Shown piece by piece: positions 1-7,350 of a stretch of 41,539 nucleotides of DNA. The stretch comes from an uncultured Allomuricauda sp. (GTDB lineage Bacteria > Bacteroidota > Bacteroidia > Flavobacteriales > Flavobacteriaceae), in NCBI RefSeq assembly GCF_937884665.1, contig NZ_CAKZYF010000084.1, forward strand, positions 1 to 41,539, given 5' to 3'. The position numbers and the translations under genes were made by a program. The first letter of the stretch is position 1, and the number at the start of each line of letters is the position of its first letter. The notes below the pieces were generated by a model. The model had not been told where the DNA came from and made no database searches. It saw nothing but the letters and a program-made list of their open reading frames with translations.

Positions 1-298
1 TTACAAAAAGCTCTGGTTTCCCTGCAAGGACCGATGTGTCATCCTTTAACCAATTTTGGATTTCCTTTCTCACTTTTGATGTGATTTCCTTGCCCAGTGA
101 AATGAAGTCGTTCAGTACATCTTTTTCGAAAACAGCGGTATTGAAATCAAATACGTCCAGCTCGGCGACCGCCGCCAAATCCAGAATTTGGTCTCCAACC
201 GCTACGCCCGCTCTGGGACTTCTGTCTTGCGTGGAGAATATTCCAAACGGAATATTGTGAATGGAAAAATCTGAATTTTCAGGTATGTTTATGATCAT
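1..298 (-). CDS. fahA: Fumarylacetoacetase, N-terminal part (cut by window edge)
   Basis: The open frame starts at ATG (298-296) and runs without a stop to base 1, so only about 99 N-terminal residues are seen. It begins MIINIPENSDFSIHNIPFGI and continues with FSTQDRSPRAGVAVGDQILDL, the conserved start of fumarylacetoacetase (the small N-terminal SH3-like domain). The enzyme hydrolyses fumarylacetoacetate to fumarate and acetoacetate, the last step of tyrosine/homogentisate breakdown. The catalytic C-terminal domain lies outside the window. It is co-directional with hmgA and hppD upstream; the gap to hmgA is 103 bases and holds an imperfect 7-base inverted repeat (343-369) without a T-run. 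The pathway context makes the call firm despite the truncation. Confidence 0.88.
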   Translation of the reverse strand, partial: MIINIPENSDFSIHNIPFGIFSTQDRSPRAGVAVGDQILDLAAVAELDVFDFNTAVFEKDVLNDFISLGKEITSKVRKEIQNWLKDDTSVLAGKPELFV

Positions 299-401
299 CG
301 ATTTTTGTTGTTTTTGTCAATTGGAAATGGAGCAAGGCGATTGAGAAATCTCTGGTTGGGACATTTCTCTCGCGTTCGAAACGACAGTGGTTTTTTCAAT
401 G

Positions 402-1559
402 CTATTCCAACCACGATTGATAATATTGACCATCATCTATTTTGAGTGCATTTTCCGTGACCTGCAGGGGTTTGAAGGTATCTATCATCACAGCCAACTC
501 CTCGGTTCCTTTTTTCCCAATGCTCCCTTCGTACGTTCCTGGATGAGGCCCATGCGGAATACCCGCTGGGTGTAGTGAAATGTATCCTGGTCCAATACCT
601 TTTCTACTCATAAAATCGCCATCCACATAATAAAGCACCTCATCGGAATCAATATTGGAATGGTTATAGGGCGCTGGGATGGATTTGGGGTGATAATCAT
701 ATAAACGCGGGCAGAATGAACAAATGACAAACGCCCCGGTTTCAAAGGTTTGGTGAACCGGCGGGGGTTGGTGCACTCGGCCCGTGATGGGTTCAAAATT
801 ATGGATGGAAAATCCGTAGGGATAGTTATAACCGTCCCAACCTACCACATCGAAAGGGTGCGAAGCGTAAACCAAACTATGCAGCATTCCCTGTTTTTTT
901 ATTTTCATAAGGAATTCGCCGGTTTCATCGTGGCTCACCAAATTCTGGGGCAATTTATAGTCCCGTTCACAGAACGGCGAGTGCTCTAGCAATTGACCGA
1001 ACCAGTTTCGGTACCGTTTTGGCGTATATATGGGATGAAACGACTCTGCATACAGGATACGATTGTCTTCCGTATCAAACTCGATTTGATAGATGATTCC
1101 GCGCGGAATGATGAGGTAATCCCCATATTCGAAAGGAATATCCCCGAGAAATGTCTTTAAGGTTCCAGTGCCTTTATGGATAAACAACATTTCATCGGCA
1201 TCGGCATTTTTGTAAAAGTACCCGGACATTGATTTTTTTGGCGCTGCAAGCCCGACGTATACATCATTATTGCCCAACAGGGGCTCCCTTGATTCCAAAA
1301 AATCGTCTTTGGGTTCAACATCAAAACCGATAAGCTTTCTGGACGTAATGTTCTTTTCTATGGCGATGTTTGGACTTAAATCCACAGGATCACCAATTTT
1401 TTTCACTTGGGTGGGTCTGTGGATGTGGTACAATAGGGACGACATCCCATCAAAACCGATGGTACCGAACAACTGCTCATAATACAGACGGCCGTTGGGC
1501 TTTTCAAATTGGGTGTGTCGCTTTTGCGGAATCTTTCCGAGTTTGTGATAGATAGGCAT
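402..1559 (-). CDS. hmgA: Homogentisate 1,2-dioxygenase
   Basis: This is a 385-residue protein. It opens the ring of homogentisate with O2 to give maleylacetoacetate, using mononuclear Fe(II). The C-terminal half carries the family's iron-ligand region: PAPYNHSNIDSDEVLYYV supplies a His and a Glu, and HPAGIPHGPHPG supplies the second His (a 2-His-1-Glu site), followed by EELAVMIDTFKPL. It is shorter than the roughly 440-residue human enzyme, as expected for the compact Bacteroidetes form. It follows hppD by only 15 bases and is followed by fahA, so the three are likely co-transcribed and under the divergent MarR regulator. Maleylacetoacetate isomerase is not seen in the window. Confidence 0.93.
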   Translation of the reverse strand: MPIYHKLGKIPQKRHTQFEKPNGRLYYEQLFGTIGFDGMSSLLYHIHRPTQVKKIGDPVDLSPNIAIEKNITSRKLIGFDVEPKDDFLESREPLLGNNDVYVGLAAPKKSMSGYFYKNADADEMLFIHKGTGTLKTFLGDIPFEYGDYLIIPRGIIYQIEFDTEDNRILYAESFHPIYTPKRYRNWFGQLLEHSPFCERDYKLPQNLVSHDETGEFLMKIKKQGMLHSLVYASHPFDVVGWDGYNYPYGFSIHNFEPITGRVHQPPPVHQTFETGAFVICSFCPRLYDYHPKSIPAPYNHSNIDSDEVLYYVDGDFMSRKGIGPGYISLHPAGIPHGPHPGTYEGSIGKKGTEELAVMIDTFKPLQVTENALKIDDGQYYQSWLE

Positions 1560-1574
1560 AATACGCTGTTTAAA

Positions 1575-2708
1575 TTAGTGCAAAGTACCTCTTAGTTCTT
1601 GTTCGCGCTCAATAGCTTCGAACAGCGCCTTAAAGTTACCCTTTCCAAAGGATTGTGCGCCTTTTCTTTGAATGATTTCAAAAAACATGGTGGGTCTAGG
1701 TTCAACGGGTCGGGTAAAAATCTGTAGCAAATACCCCTCATCATCTCGGTCCACTAAAATACCCAGCTCTTTTAACGGGGCAATATCCTCATCGATTTTT
1801 CCTACTCGATCGGTAACGGCATCATAATAGGTATCTGGAACCCTTAAAAACTCTACACCTCTGCTTCTTAGGTCTTTCACGGTTTTGATGATATCATCGG
1901 TCGCAACCGCAATATGTTGAACACCTTCGCCTTCATAGAAGTCCAAATATTCTTCTACCTGGGATTTCTTCTTTCCCTCTGCAGGTTCGTTGATGGGAAA
2001 CTTGATGCGGCCATTTCCATTGCTCATCACCTTGCTCATCAACGCGGTATATTCGGTAGAAATGTCGTTGTCATCAAAGGATAGAATATTCACAAAGCCC
2101 ATTACCTCTTCGTAAAAGGATACCCAGTGGTTCATTTTGTTCCATCCTACATTGCCTACCATGTGATCAACATATTTTAATCCTACAGATTCTGGATTGT
2201 AATAAGGGGTTTCCCAGTGCACGAAACCTGGTAGAAATGTTCCACGGTAGTCTTTGCGTTCCACAAAAATATGAACGGTCTCACCATAAGTATGTATACC
2301 TGCACGTACCACTTTGCCGTCTTTATCTTCTTCAACTACGGGTGCCATATAAGATTTTGCTCCTTTGGCAACGGCAGTTTCGTAAGCATAGGTGGCATCG
2401 TCTACCCAAAGGGCGACCACCTTAACTCCATCCCCGTGTGCATCGATATGTTTGCCGATTTTCGTGCCACTTTTTAACGGAGAGGTCAAAATCAATCGAA
2501 TTTTGTCTTGAATGACCACATAACTTTCCCGGTCCTTTAATCCGGTCTCAAGACCTGCATAGGCATAAGATTGAAAACCAAAAGCAGTTTTGTAAAAGTG
2601 TGCGGCCTGCTTTGAATTGCCCACGTACAATTCAATATAATCGGTACCGTTTATAGGCATAAAATCCTTAGCTTCATTATGCGCCTTGGGGAGTGTGGAA
2701 GTTTCCAT
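1575..2708 (-). CDS. hppD: 4-hydroxyphenylpyruvate dioxygenase
   Basis: It converts 4-hydroxyphenylpyruvate to homogentisate (Fe(II), O2). I chose the ATG at 2708 (METSTLPKAHNEA), giving 377 residues; the reading frame is open upstream to 2765, but that part is low-complexity, non-homologous, and runs through the promoter and operator. Two vicinal-oxygen-chelate domains are present. The expected iron ligands are visible, numbered from this start: His182 in KYVDHMVGNV, His265 in GVQHIAVATDD and Glu344 in PTMFFEIIQRKG. It is the first gene of the hppD-hmgA-fahA operon. A Bacteroidetes-type promoter (2755-2762, minus strand) and a palindrome at 2740-2757 lie directly upstream. Confidence 0.95.
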   Translation of the reverse strand: METSTLPKAHNEAKDFMPINGTDYIELYVGNSKQAAHFYKTAFGFQSYAYAGLETGLKDRESYVVIQDKIRLILTSPLKSGTKIGKHIDAHGDGVKVVALWVDDATYAYETAVAKGAKSYMAPVVEEDKDGKVVRAGIHTYGETVHIFVERKDYRGTFLPGFVHWETPYYNPESVGLKYVDHMVGNVGWNKMNHWVSFYEEVMGFVNILSFDDNDISTEYTALMSKVMSNGNGRIKFPINEPAEGKKKSQVEEYLDFYEGEGVQHIAVATDDIIKTVKDLRSRGVEFLRVPDTYYDAVTDRVGKIDEDIAPLKELGILVDRDDEGYLLQIFTRPVEPRPTMFFEIIQRKGAQSFGKGNFKALFEAIEREQELRGTLH

Positions 2709-2739
2709 AAGCTGTATTTTTTTGATTCCGAAAGAATTA

Positions 2740-2772
2740 TTGTTGTTAGTGCAACAAAAATACATATTTTTG
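2740..2772. promoter_or_regulatory. Divergent hppD/marR promoters with candidate MarR operator
   Basis: An interrupted palindrome, TTGTTG-TTAGTG-CAACAA, occupies 2740-2757. On the minus strand, TATTTTTG (2755-2762) fits the Bacteroidetes -7 box TAnnTTTG for hppD, which puts the palindrome at the likely start site. On the plus strand, TATTTTTG (2765-2772) fits the -7 box for marR, and 19 bases upstream TTG (2743-2745) fits the -33 box, inside the palindrome. One bound dimer could therefore block both promoters. MarR proteins typically bind such short inverted repeats next to their own gene; binding here is inferred, not shown. Confidence 0.6.
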
Positions 2773-2811
2773 TCGTATCAAAGGGTGATAAGATTGAAAA
2801 ATTCAAGTTAA

Positions 2812-3255
2812 ATGCTAAATCAAATTGATAAAATATCAGGGATTGGATTACACTTGGATTTGGTGCTTCGGAAAATCCAAGATGCCTATCTGCGCAAATT
2901 TGATGAATTGGCCGTTGATATGACCATTGAGCAGTGGGTGATCCTTCATCGTATTTTTGAATTGGGGGAAGAAGCCTCGCAAAGGGAAATCGTCCGCACC
3001 AACTTTAGAAACCGTGCGACGACTTCACGTATCATTGGTCGCTTGGAAAACAAGGGTTGGATAACTAAAACCCGATTTGAAGGGGACCAAAAGCGATTTA
3101 AATTGGAGCTGACCGGCAAAGGACAATCCATAATTGATAGGGTCCTTCCCTTCGCGGTCAAGCTCAGAAAAAAGGCCATCGACAACTTGAACGTGCTGGA
3201 GTTCGATATCTTTCTGAAAGTGTTGGACCAAATTGGGCAGAATTATAGCCCTTAA
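2812..3255 (+). CDS. MarR-family transcriptional regulator
   Basis: A 147-residue protein with the MarR winged-helix layout: an N-terminal dimerisation helix (residues about 1-40), a helix-turn-helix around EEASQREIVRTNFRNRATTSRI (about 55-80), then the wing around GWITKTRFEGDQKRFKLELTGKG (about 85-107), and a C-terminal helix. It is transcribed divergently from the hppD operon and separated from it by 103 bases holding a palindrome that overlaps both promoters. The likely role is ligand-responsive control of tyrosine catabolism and of itself; a pathway intermediate such as homogentisate would be the natural effector, but this is inference from position. Confidence 0.87.
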   Translation: MLNQIDKISGIGLHLDLVLRKIQDAYLRKFDELAVDMTIEQWVILHRIFELGEEASQREIVRTNFRNRATTSRIIGRLENKGWITKTRFEGDQKRFKLELTGKGQSIIDRVLPFAVKLRKKAIDNLNVLEFDIFLKVLDQIGQNYSP

Positions 3256-3414
3256 TACGCTGTTTAAGCCTCTAGCTCTCTTATTTACAGTTATTTTTAG
3301 TTGTATTTTCGTGTTTTGATTGGGGTAAATTAGCATAGAAAGTGGAAAACCTAGAGGTTTTGTCAGGGTAAGGATTATGGGAATTTTGCGACCTATTGTT
3401 CTTAAAACGAAAGC

Positions 3415-3570
3415 ATGAAAAAGTTAAAACATTATCCAAGCGTATGGCAGGCTTATCCGGTTTCCGTGGAGATGTTTGCCCAATTTGAGAAGGATGCCAG
3501 AACGGCAACTGAAGACATCAAAGACAACGAAGTTAAAAAGTCAAGATTGAAATTGGCTTTTGGCTGGTAA
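3415..3570 (+). CDS. Small hypothetical protein, 51 aa
   Basis: An ATG frame of 51 codons coding for a protein that begins MKKLKHYPSVWQAYPVSVEM and ends KKSRLKLAFGW. It is charged, has no signal peptide or membrane segment, and is predicted helical in the middle (QFEKDARTATEDIKDNE). It is followed 25 bases later by a clear hairpin terminator at 3595-3620, which supports it being a real, separately expressed gene. I do not recognise a characterised family. The frame could still be a chance ORF, but its composition (YPVSVEMFAQFEKDA) reads like real protein. Confidence 0.6.
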   Translation: MKKLKHYPSVWQAYPVSVEMFAQFEKDARTATEDIKDNEVKKSRLKLAFGW

Positions 3571-3594
3571 ATTAAATGGAAATACATTAATGGG

Positions 3595-3620
3595 AAGGCA
3601 TCCGAAGGGGTGCCTTTTTT
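3595..3620 (+). terminator. Rho-independent terminator after the 51-aa ORF
   Basis: AAGGCA at 3595-3600 pairs with TGCCTT at 3611-3616, with an inner CC/GG pair, and is followed by a T-run. It would end the transcript of the small plus-strand gene before the minus-strand gene at 3652. Confidence 0.75.
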
Positions 3621-3651
3621 GTTGGACCGTTTTGCATCGTTCTGTGGGAGC

Positions 3652-4200
3652 CTATTGGCATATACCTAATTCCAGTCCCAATTCTTTCGCCAGCTTTCTT
3701 CTTCTTACCGAGGATTTTTCTGGATTATTTCTTAAAAATTGAATGGGGATTTCCTTCCCCAAACCCAATGCTTGGTAACATGCCATATCAGCTACCAGAA
3801 ATGTGTTTGAGAATAACTTGCCGTGATACTCGAAATTGTACGTGATAAAAAATTGAAATTCTTCAACAGTGATTTTTTTTCCATGCTTGTACAGCTGGTA
3901 AGAGGTATCCTTGGTGATTTTATCAATAATTTTTGCGTAGCCGAAGGTTCCGAATTTCTTTGTTTCAGCCTGCTCAAAATAGTACAAAAAGCTCGATGGC
4001 ATGGTATACACAAAAATACATGTAGGGACTAGGATAAATATACCCCCAAAAAAGTAGAGAAAAACAATATCCTTAGTAATGCCAAAAAGCAGGGCTATAA
4101 TTCCTATCAATAGGAAAAGTGCTATGCCAAAAAGTGGTCCTGAATTCTGCCGTAGGGAAAAAAGACTGAAATTTACCTTATCTGAAAATGTGGATTTCAC
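3652..4200 (-). CDS. Hypothetical protein with two N-terminal membrane helices
   Basis: A 182-residue frame starting at GTG (4200); an in-frame stop lies just upstream and no ATG is near, so GTG is the best start. Two hydrophobic segments at about residues 24-42 (FGIALFLLIGIIALLFGIT) and 45-68 form a membrane hairpin, followed by a soluble mixed alpha/beta region of about 110 residues with aromatic residues (FFITYNFEYHGKLFSNTF). The layout resembles DUF3592-like membrane proteins, but I cannot confirm the family. It lies 34 bases from the stop of the DUF4440 lipoprotein gene upstream and may be the last gene of the polA-mannosidase run. Confidence 0.7.
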   Translation of the reverse strand: MKSTFSDKVNFSLFSLRQNSGPLFGIALFLLIGIIALLFGITKDIVFLYFFGGIFILVPTCIFVYTMPSSFLYYFEQAETKKFGTFGYAKIIDKITKDTSYQLYKHGKKITVEEFQFFITYNFEYHGKLFSNTFLVADMACYQALGLGKEIPIQFLRNNPEKSSVRRRKLAKELGLELGICQ

Positions 4201-4234
4201 CCGAACTTTGATTTATGCAATCTTATGGGCAATT

Positions 4235-4711
4235 TTAATTGATTTTGGTATCGTGGAAACCAGCCCGCTTCCATGTCCCATCCTCTATGACCCAAAAATT
4301 GGTAATCCTATAGTTGTTTGTTTTGATCCCGGAACTGTCCTTAACTTTAACGGTTACTTTACCGGTCAATATTGCGCAATTGGTGTGATGTTCAATTCTG
4401 GTCTCTTCCAGACGATAATCGAGAACTTGGACAGTGCCGGATTCGAGTTCTTTATTTCTCTTTTTTAAATAGTTGAACCAATCGGATTTACCGATAGCCC
4501 TTGAACCGCTGTTGGTATGCAAATAATTTTCGGTGGTCAAGGAATCCAGAACAATGAGATTTCCCTCGGCAAAAGCCATATTGAATCTTTCAATTGATTT
4601 TTCCAGTTCTCTTTTATCAGGTTGCAGGGTATTGCGTTCATTTTCGCCAATGCACCCCCAGAACAACAGAAATGAACCTATCCATATAATCAATTTATAA
4701 TTCGTCTTCAT
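4235..4711 (-). CDS. DUF4440/SnoaL-like (NTF2 fold) lipoprotein
   Basis: A 158-residue protein with an SPII signal: lipobox LLFWGC, acylated Cys at about residue 20. The mature part has the NTF2-like pattern of DUF4440 proteins: helix (ELEKSIERFNMAFAEGNLIVLDSL), then TTENYLHTNSGSRAIGKSDWFNYL and beta strands ending in RITNFWVIEDGTWKRAGFH. Such proteins bind small ligands or act as small enzymes; the substrate cannot be told. Its start overlaps the end of the beta-mannosidase gene by 17 bases, so the two are probably translated from one mRNA. Envelope-located. Confidence 0.82.
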   Translation of the reverse strand: MKTNYKLIIWIGSFLLFWGCIGENERNTLQPDKRELEKSIERFNMAFAEGNLIVLDSLTTENYLHTNSGSRAIGKSDWFNYLKKRNKELESGTVQVLDYRLEETRIEHHTNCAILTGKVTVKVKDSSGIKTNNYRITNFWVIEDGTWKRAGFHDTKIN

Positions 4712-7292
4712 AGCTATCGGTTAGATTTAGAATCTTAAGGGAGTTCTTCAAGGCAACGATATCGCTGAACCCTTCCTTGGGTATGCTCACCTTTTTGATT
4801 GTTTTGGGAAGCATATCAAAGTAATTGTCCGAGAAATTTTCCTCCGTGTTACCACAAAGAAATACATCTTTGGCAAATTTGTCCGTTTTTACGAGAATCT
4901 CAAAGGAGGTATCGGTTTCGATTACATCATATTCTAACTGGGGTTTTGGAAGATTTAGTGCTTTGAAGGGAACCAAGTAGTGCATATTTTCAGAAACTTT
5001 TGTTTCATTTACCAATAATTCTGCATGTAGAAAGACAGCTTCTGCTTTTGATTTATCAAACCATGAACCTTTTTCAAGAGATAACTGTTTGTGGGCTTCA
5101 TTTGCCATGATCGTGACGTCCTCATGTCGGGTCTTCAGGATGTTTCCCTCAAAATCCATTAACCGTACCCGAAGTTGGGCATCCATAGTTTCCAAACTGT
5201 CCGAGATTACATGAACATATACGTTCGCATCGTCTTGATCAAAACTTACCAATAGATTTTGAAACGCTTTTTTGGCGTTGTAATGCAAAGCTTTCCATTG
5301 GCCATAATAGTCAATGCTCGACCAGGATGCCACAGGCCAGCAATCATTTATTTGCCAGTACAGACTGCCCATACAACGCTCTCGGTTTCTTCGATGGGCC
5401 TCTATGCCCATTTTGATGCCATGGCTTTGCAACAATTGGCTGACGTACAGGAAACTTTCAAAATCTTTGGGATTTTTATAGTGTCGCAGCATGTATTCTT
5501 CAATGGTCTCGTTGCCGATGCTGGACCTTTGGTGCGATGTCATCACTTCTGAATACACATCATAATCCTCAGGTAAGGCATACTTTGAAACGCTGGAGAA
5601 GGATGGGAAGGATTGAAATCCGTATTCTGACATAAAGCGTGGAATCGCTTGCTTGTACTCATTAAAAGGTTGTTTGCCCCACCAGACCATCCAATAATGG
5701 GCATCTCCCTTTTCCAAGGATTCCTTTTCACCAAAATCACTTCCTGGGGAGGAGGGCCAATAGGCCCTTTGGCCATCATATTTGCCAACCACTTCCGGTA
5801 AAATTCCGTGAAAAATGGCATCATACGCCCTCCAAATGGTATCAGCAACCTTTTGGGACTGGTTTTCGATGACCTCTTCTTTCCAGCCCCAATTTTCCCA
5901 AGCGGAAAGTATTTCATTGTTACCGCACCAAAGCGCAATGGAAGTGTGGTTGCGTAATTTTTTTACGTTATCAATGGCCTCTTGCTGGACGTTCTTTAGG
6001 AAACTTTTGTCACCTGGGAACATGGCGCAGGCAAACATAAAATCTTGCCAAACCATAAGCCCCATTTCATCACACAAATCATAAAACATATCATTTTCAT
6101 AAATGCCACCGCCCCATACGCGAAGCATATTCATATTGGCTTCTTTTGCGGATTTGATGATATGTTTATAGTTTGTGGAATCAGGTCGTGTTAAAAAAAC
6201 ATCTTGGGGAATGTAATTGGCACCTTTCATAAATACAGGATGCCCATTGACCTTAAAATAGAATGAAGTTCCTATACTATCGGGTTCTCTAACCAATTCC
6301 ACTGTACGTAAGCCCCTACGATGGGATACCTCGTCATATAGACCGTCAGCGGTTATCTTGGCGCGAATCTTGTACAATACTTGGTCTCCCATGCCATTGG
6401 GCCACCATTTTTTTGGATTGGCAATGGAAAATGGGATGTTGAGGGAATTATTGCCCACTTTGGGACGTATTTCCATGGTCTGGTTCAGCGTGTCATTCAC
6501 AAATAGCTCAACAGTGGCCTTTTCAGTTTTTGTATCCCATTCCCATTCCAGACTAGCGGTCAATCGCGCAGTGTCCGGTTCTATGGATTTTTGCTGGATA
6601 TACAGGTCCTTTATTTTAAAGGAATTCCAGGTTTCCAGACTTATCGGACGCCAAATGCCCGAAGTGACCAATCGTGGGCCCCAATCCCAACCAAAATGAT
6701 ATCCTGCTTTTCTGGTAAAGATACTGACCTGTTTTTCACCTTCCACCTCACCGATTTTGGCCAGGTCGTTGTCTGATACGGGAATTGTGTAATTGAGAGC
6801 ATCATGTTTTTCAATTCCTTTTTGAATAGGGGAATCAAAGTGGATATACAATGTGTTTTCGCCAGCTTTGAGCAGGGGTTTCACATCTACCTCATAGTTT
6901 CGGAACATGTTATCGGTTTCTAAAATCAAGGTTCCGTTCAGAAAAATTTTGCCATAGGTGTCGATACCATCAAACAAAAGGACAATATGCTGTTGCTGTA
7001 ATACGTCTTCCTGTATATTGAATTGGCTGCGATATATCCAGTTTTTCTTGTCGATCCACTGAAGGTCGTGCTCGTTCAAACGGTAGAAGGGATCTTCAAT
7101 TATTTTTAGGTTCAAAAGGTCTGTATGTACAGTTCCCGGCACCTCGGCCTTGTTCCAGAGCGAATCATCTGCAACTTTGAAGCTCCAGTTTTTATCCAGA
7201 ACGACTTTTGAAACCGATGGTTGTTTGGAACAACTGGATATCAAGGTTATCATTGATACTACTGTTAAAAGAATGTTCGCAGGAATGCGCAT
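4695..7292 (-). CDS. Beta-mannosidase (GH2), lipoprotein
   Basis: Start chosen at the ATG at 7292 (MRIPANILLTVVSMITLISSC), giving 865 residues with an SPII lipobox (LISS-Cys21); the upstream extension would begin at GTG and adds no family sequence. The order is GH2 sugar-binding jelly roll, immunoglobulin-like domain, then TIM barrel. The acid/base Glu is in WCGNNE (about residue 460) and the nucleophile Glu in FMSEYGFQS (about residue 556). The TIM barrel entry RVWGGGIYENDMFYDLCDE and WQDFMFACAMFP are typical of family 2 beta-mannosidases. It would release beta-linked mannose from mannan oligosaccharides or glycoprotein glycans in the periplasm or at the surface. No SusC/SusD pair is nearby, so this is not a full polysaccharide utilisation locus. 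Confidence 0.92.
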   Translation of the reverse strand: MRIPANILLTVVSMITLISSCSKQPSVSKVVLDKNWSFKVADDSLWNKAEVPGTVHTDLLNLKIIEDPFYRLNEHDLQWIDKKNWIYRSQFNIQEDVLQQQHIVLLFDGIDTYGKIFLNGTLILETDNMFRNYEVDVKPLLKAGENTLYIHFDSPIQKGIEKHDALNYTIPVSDNDLAKIGEVEGEKQVSIFTRKAGYHFGWDWGPRLVTSGIWRPISLETWNSFKIKDLYIQQKSIEPDTARLTASLEWEWDTKTEKATVELFVNDTLNQTMEIRPKVGNNSLNIPFSIANPKKWWPNGMGDQVLYKIRAKITADGLYDEVSHRRGLRTVELVREPDSIGTSFYFKVNGHPVFMKGANYIPQDVFLTRPDSTNYKHIIKSAKEANMNMLRVWGGGIYENDMFYDLCDEMGLMVWQDFMFACAMFPGDKSFLKNVQQEAIDNVKKLRNHTSIALWCGNNEILSAWENWGWKEEVIENQSQKVADTIWRAYDAIFHGILPEVVGKYDGQRAYWPSSPGSDFGEKESLEKGDAHYWMVWWGKQPFNEYKQAIPRFMSEYGFQSFPSFSSVSKYALPEDYDVYSEVMTSHQRSSIGNETIEEYMLRHYKNPKDFESFLYVSQLLQSHGIKMGIEAHRRNRERCMGSLYWQINDCWPVASWSSIDYYGQWKALHYNAKKAFQNLLVSFDQDDANVYVHVISDSLETMDAQLRVRLMDFEGNILKTRHEDVTIMANEAHKQLSLEKGSWFDKSKAEAVFLHAELLVNETKVSENMHYLVPFKALNLPKPQLEYDVIETDTSFEILVKTDKFAKDVFLCGNTEENFSDNYFDMLPKTIKKVSIPKEGFSDIVALKNSLKILNLTDSYEDEL

Positions 7293-7350
7293 GGTATGAT
7301 TTACTGAAATTCGAAAAGTACTTGTTGTTGAAAGCCCAAATGGGTGCACA

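Noticed and set aside
343..369. Inverted repeat GAGAAAT...ATTTCTC between hmgA and fahA.
   Set aside because: Long loop, no T-run, and operon genes on both sides; not convincing as a terminator or operator.
1560..3267. A 14-base exact repeat, AATACGCTGTTTAA, at 1560-1573 (before hmgA) and 3254-3267 (after marR).
   Set aside because: A few exact 14-base repeats are expected by chance in 41 kb; the copies have no shared flanks and no symmetric role.
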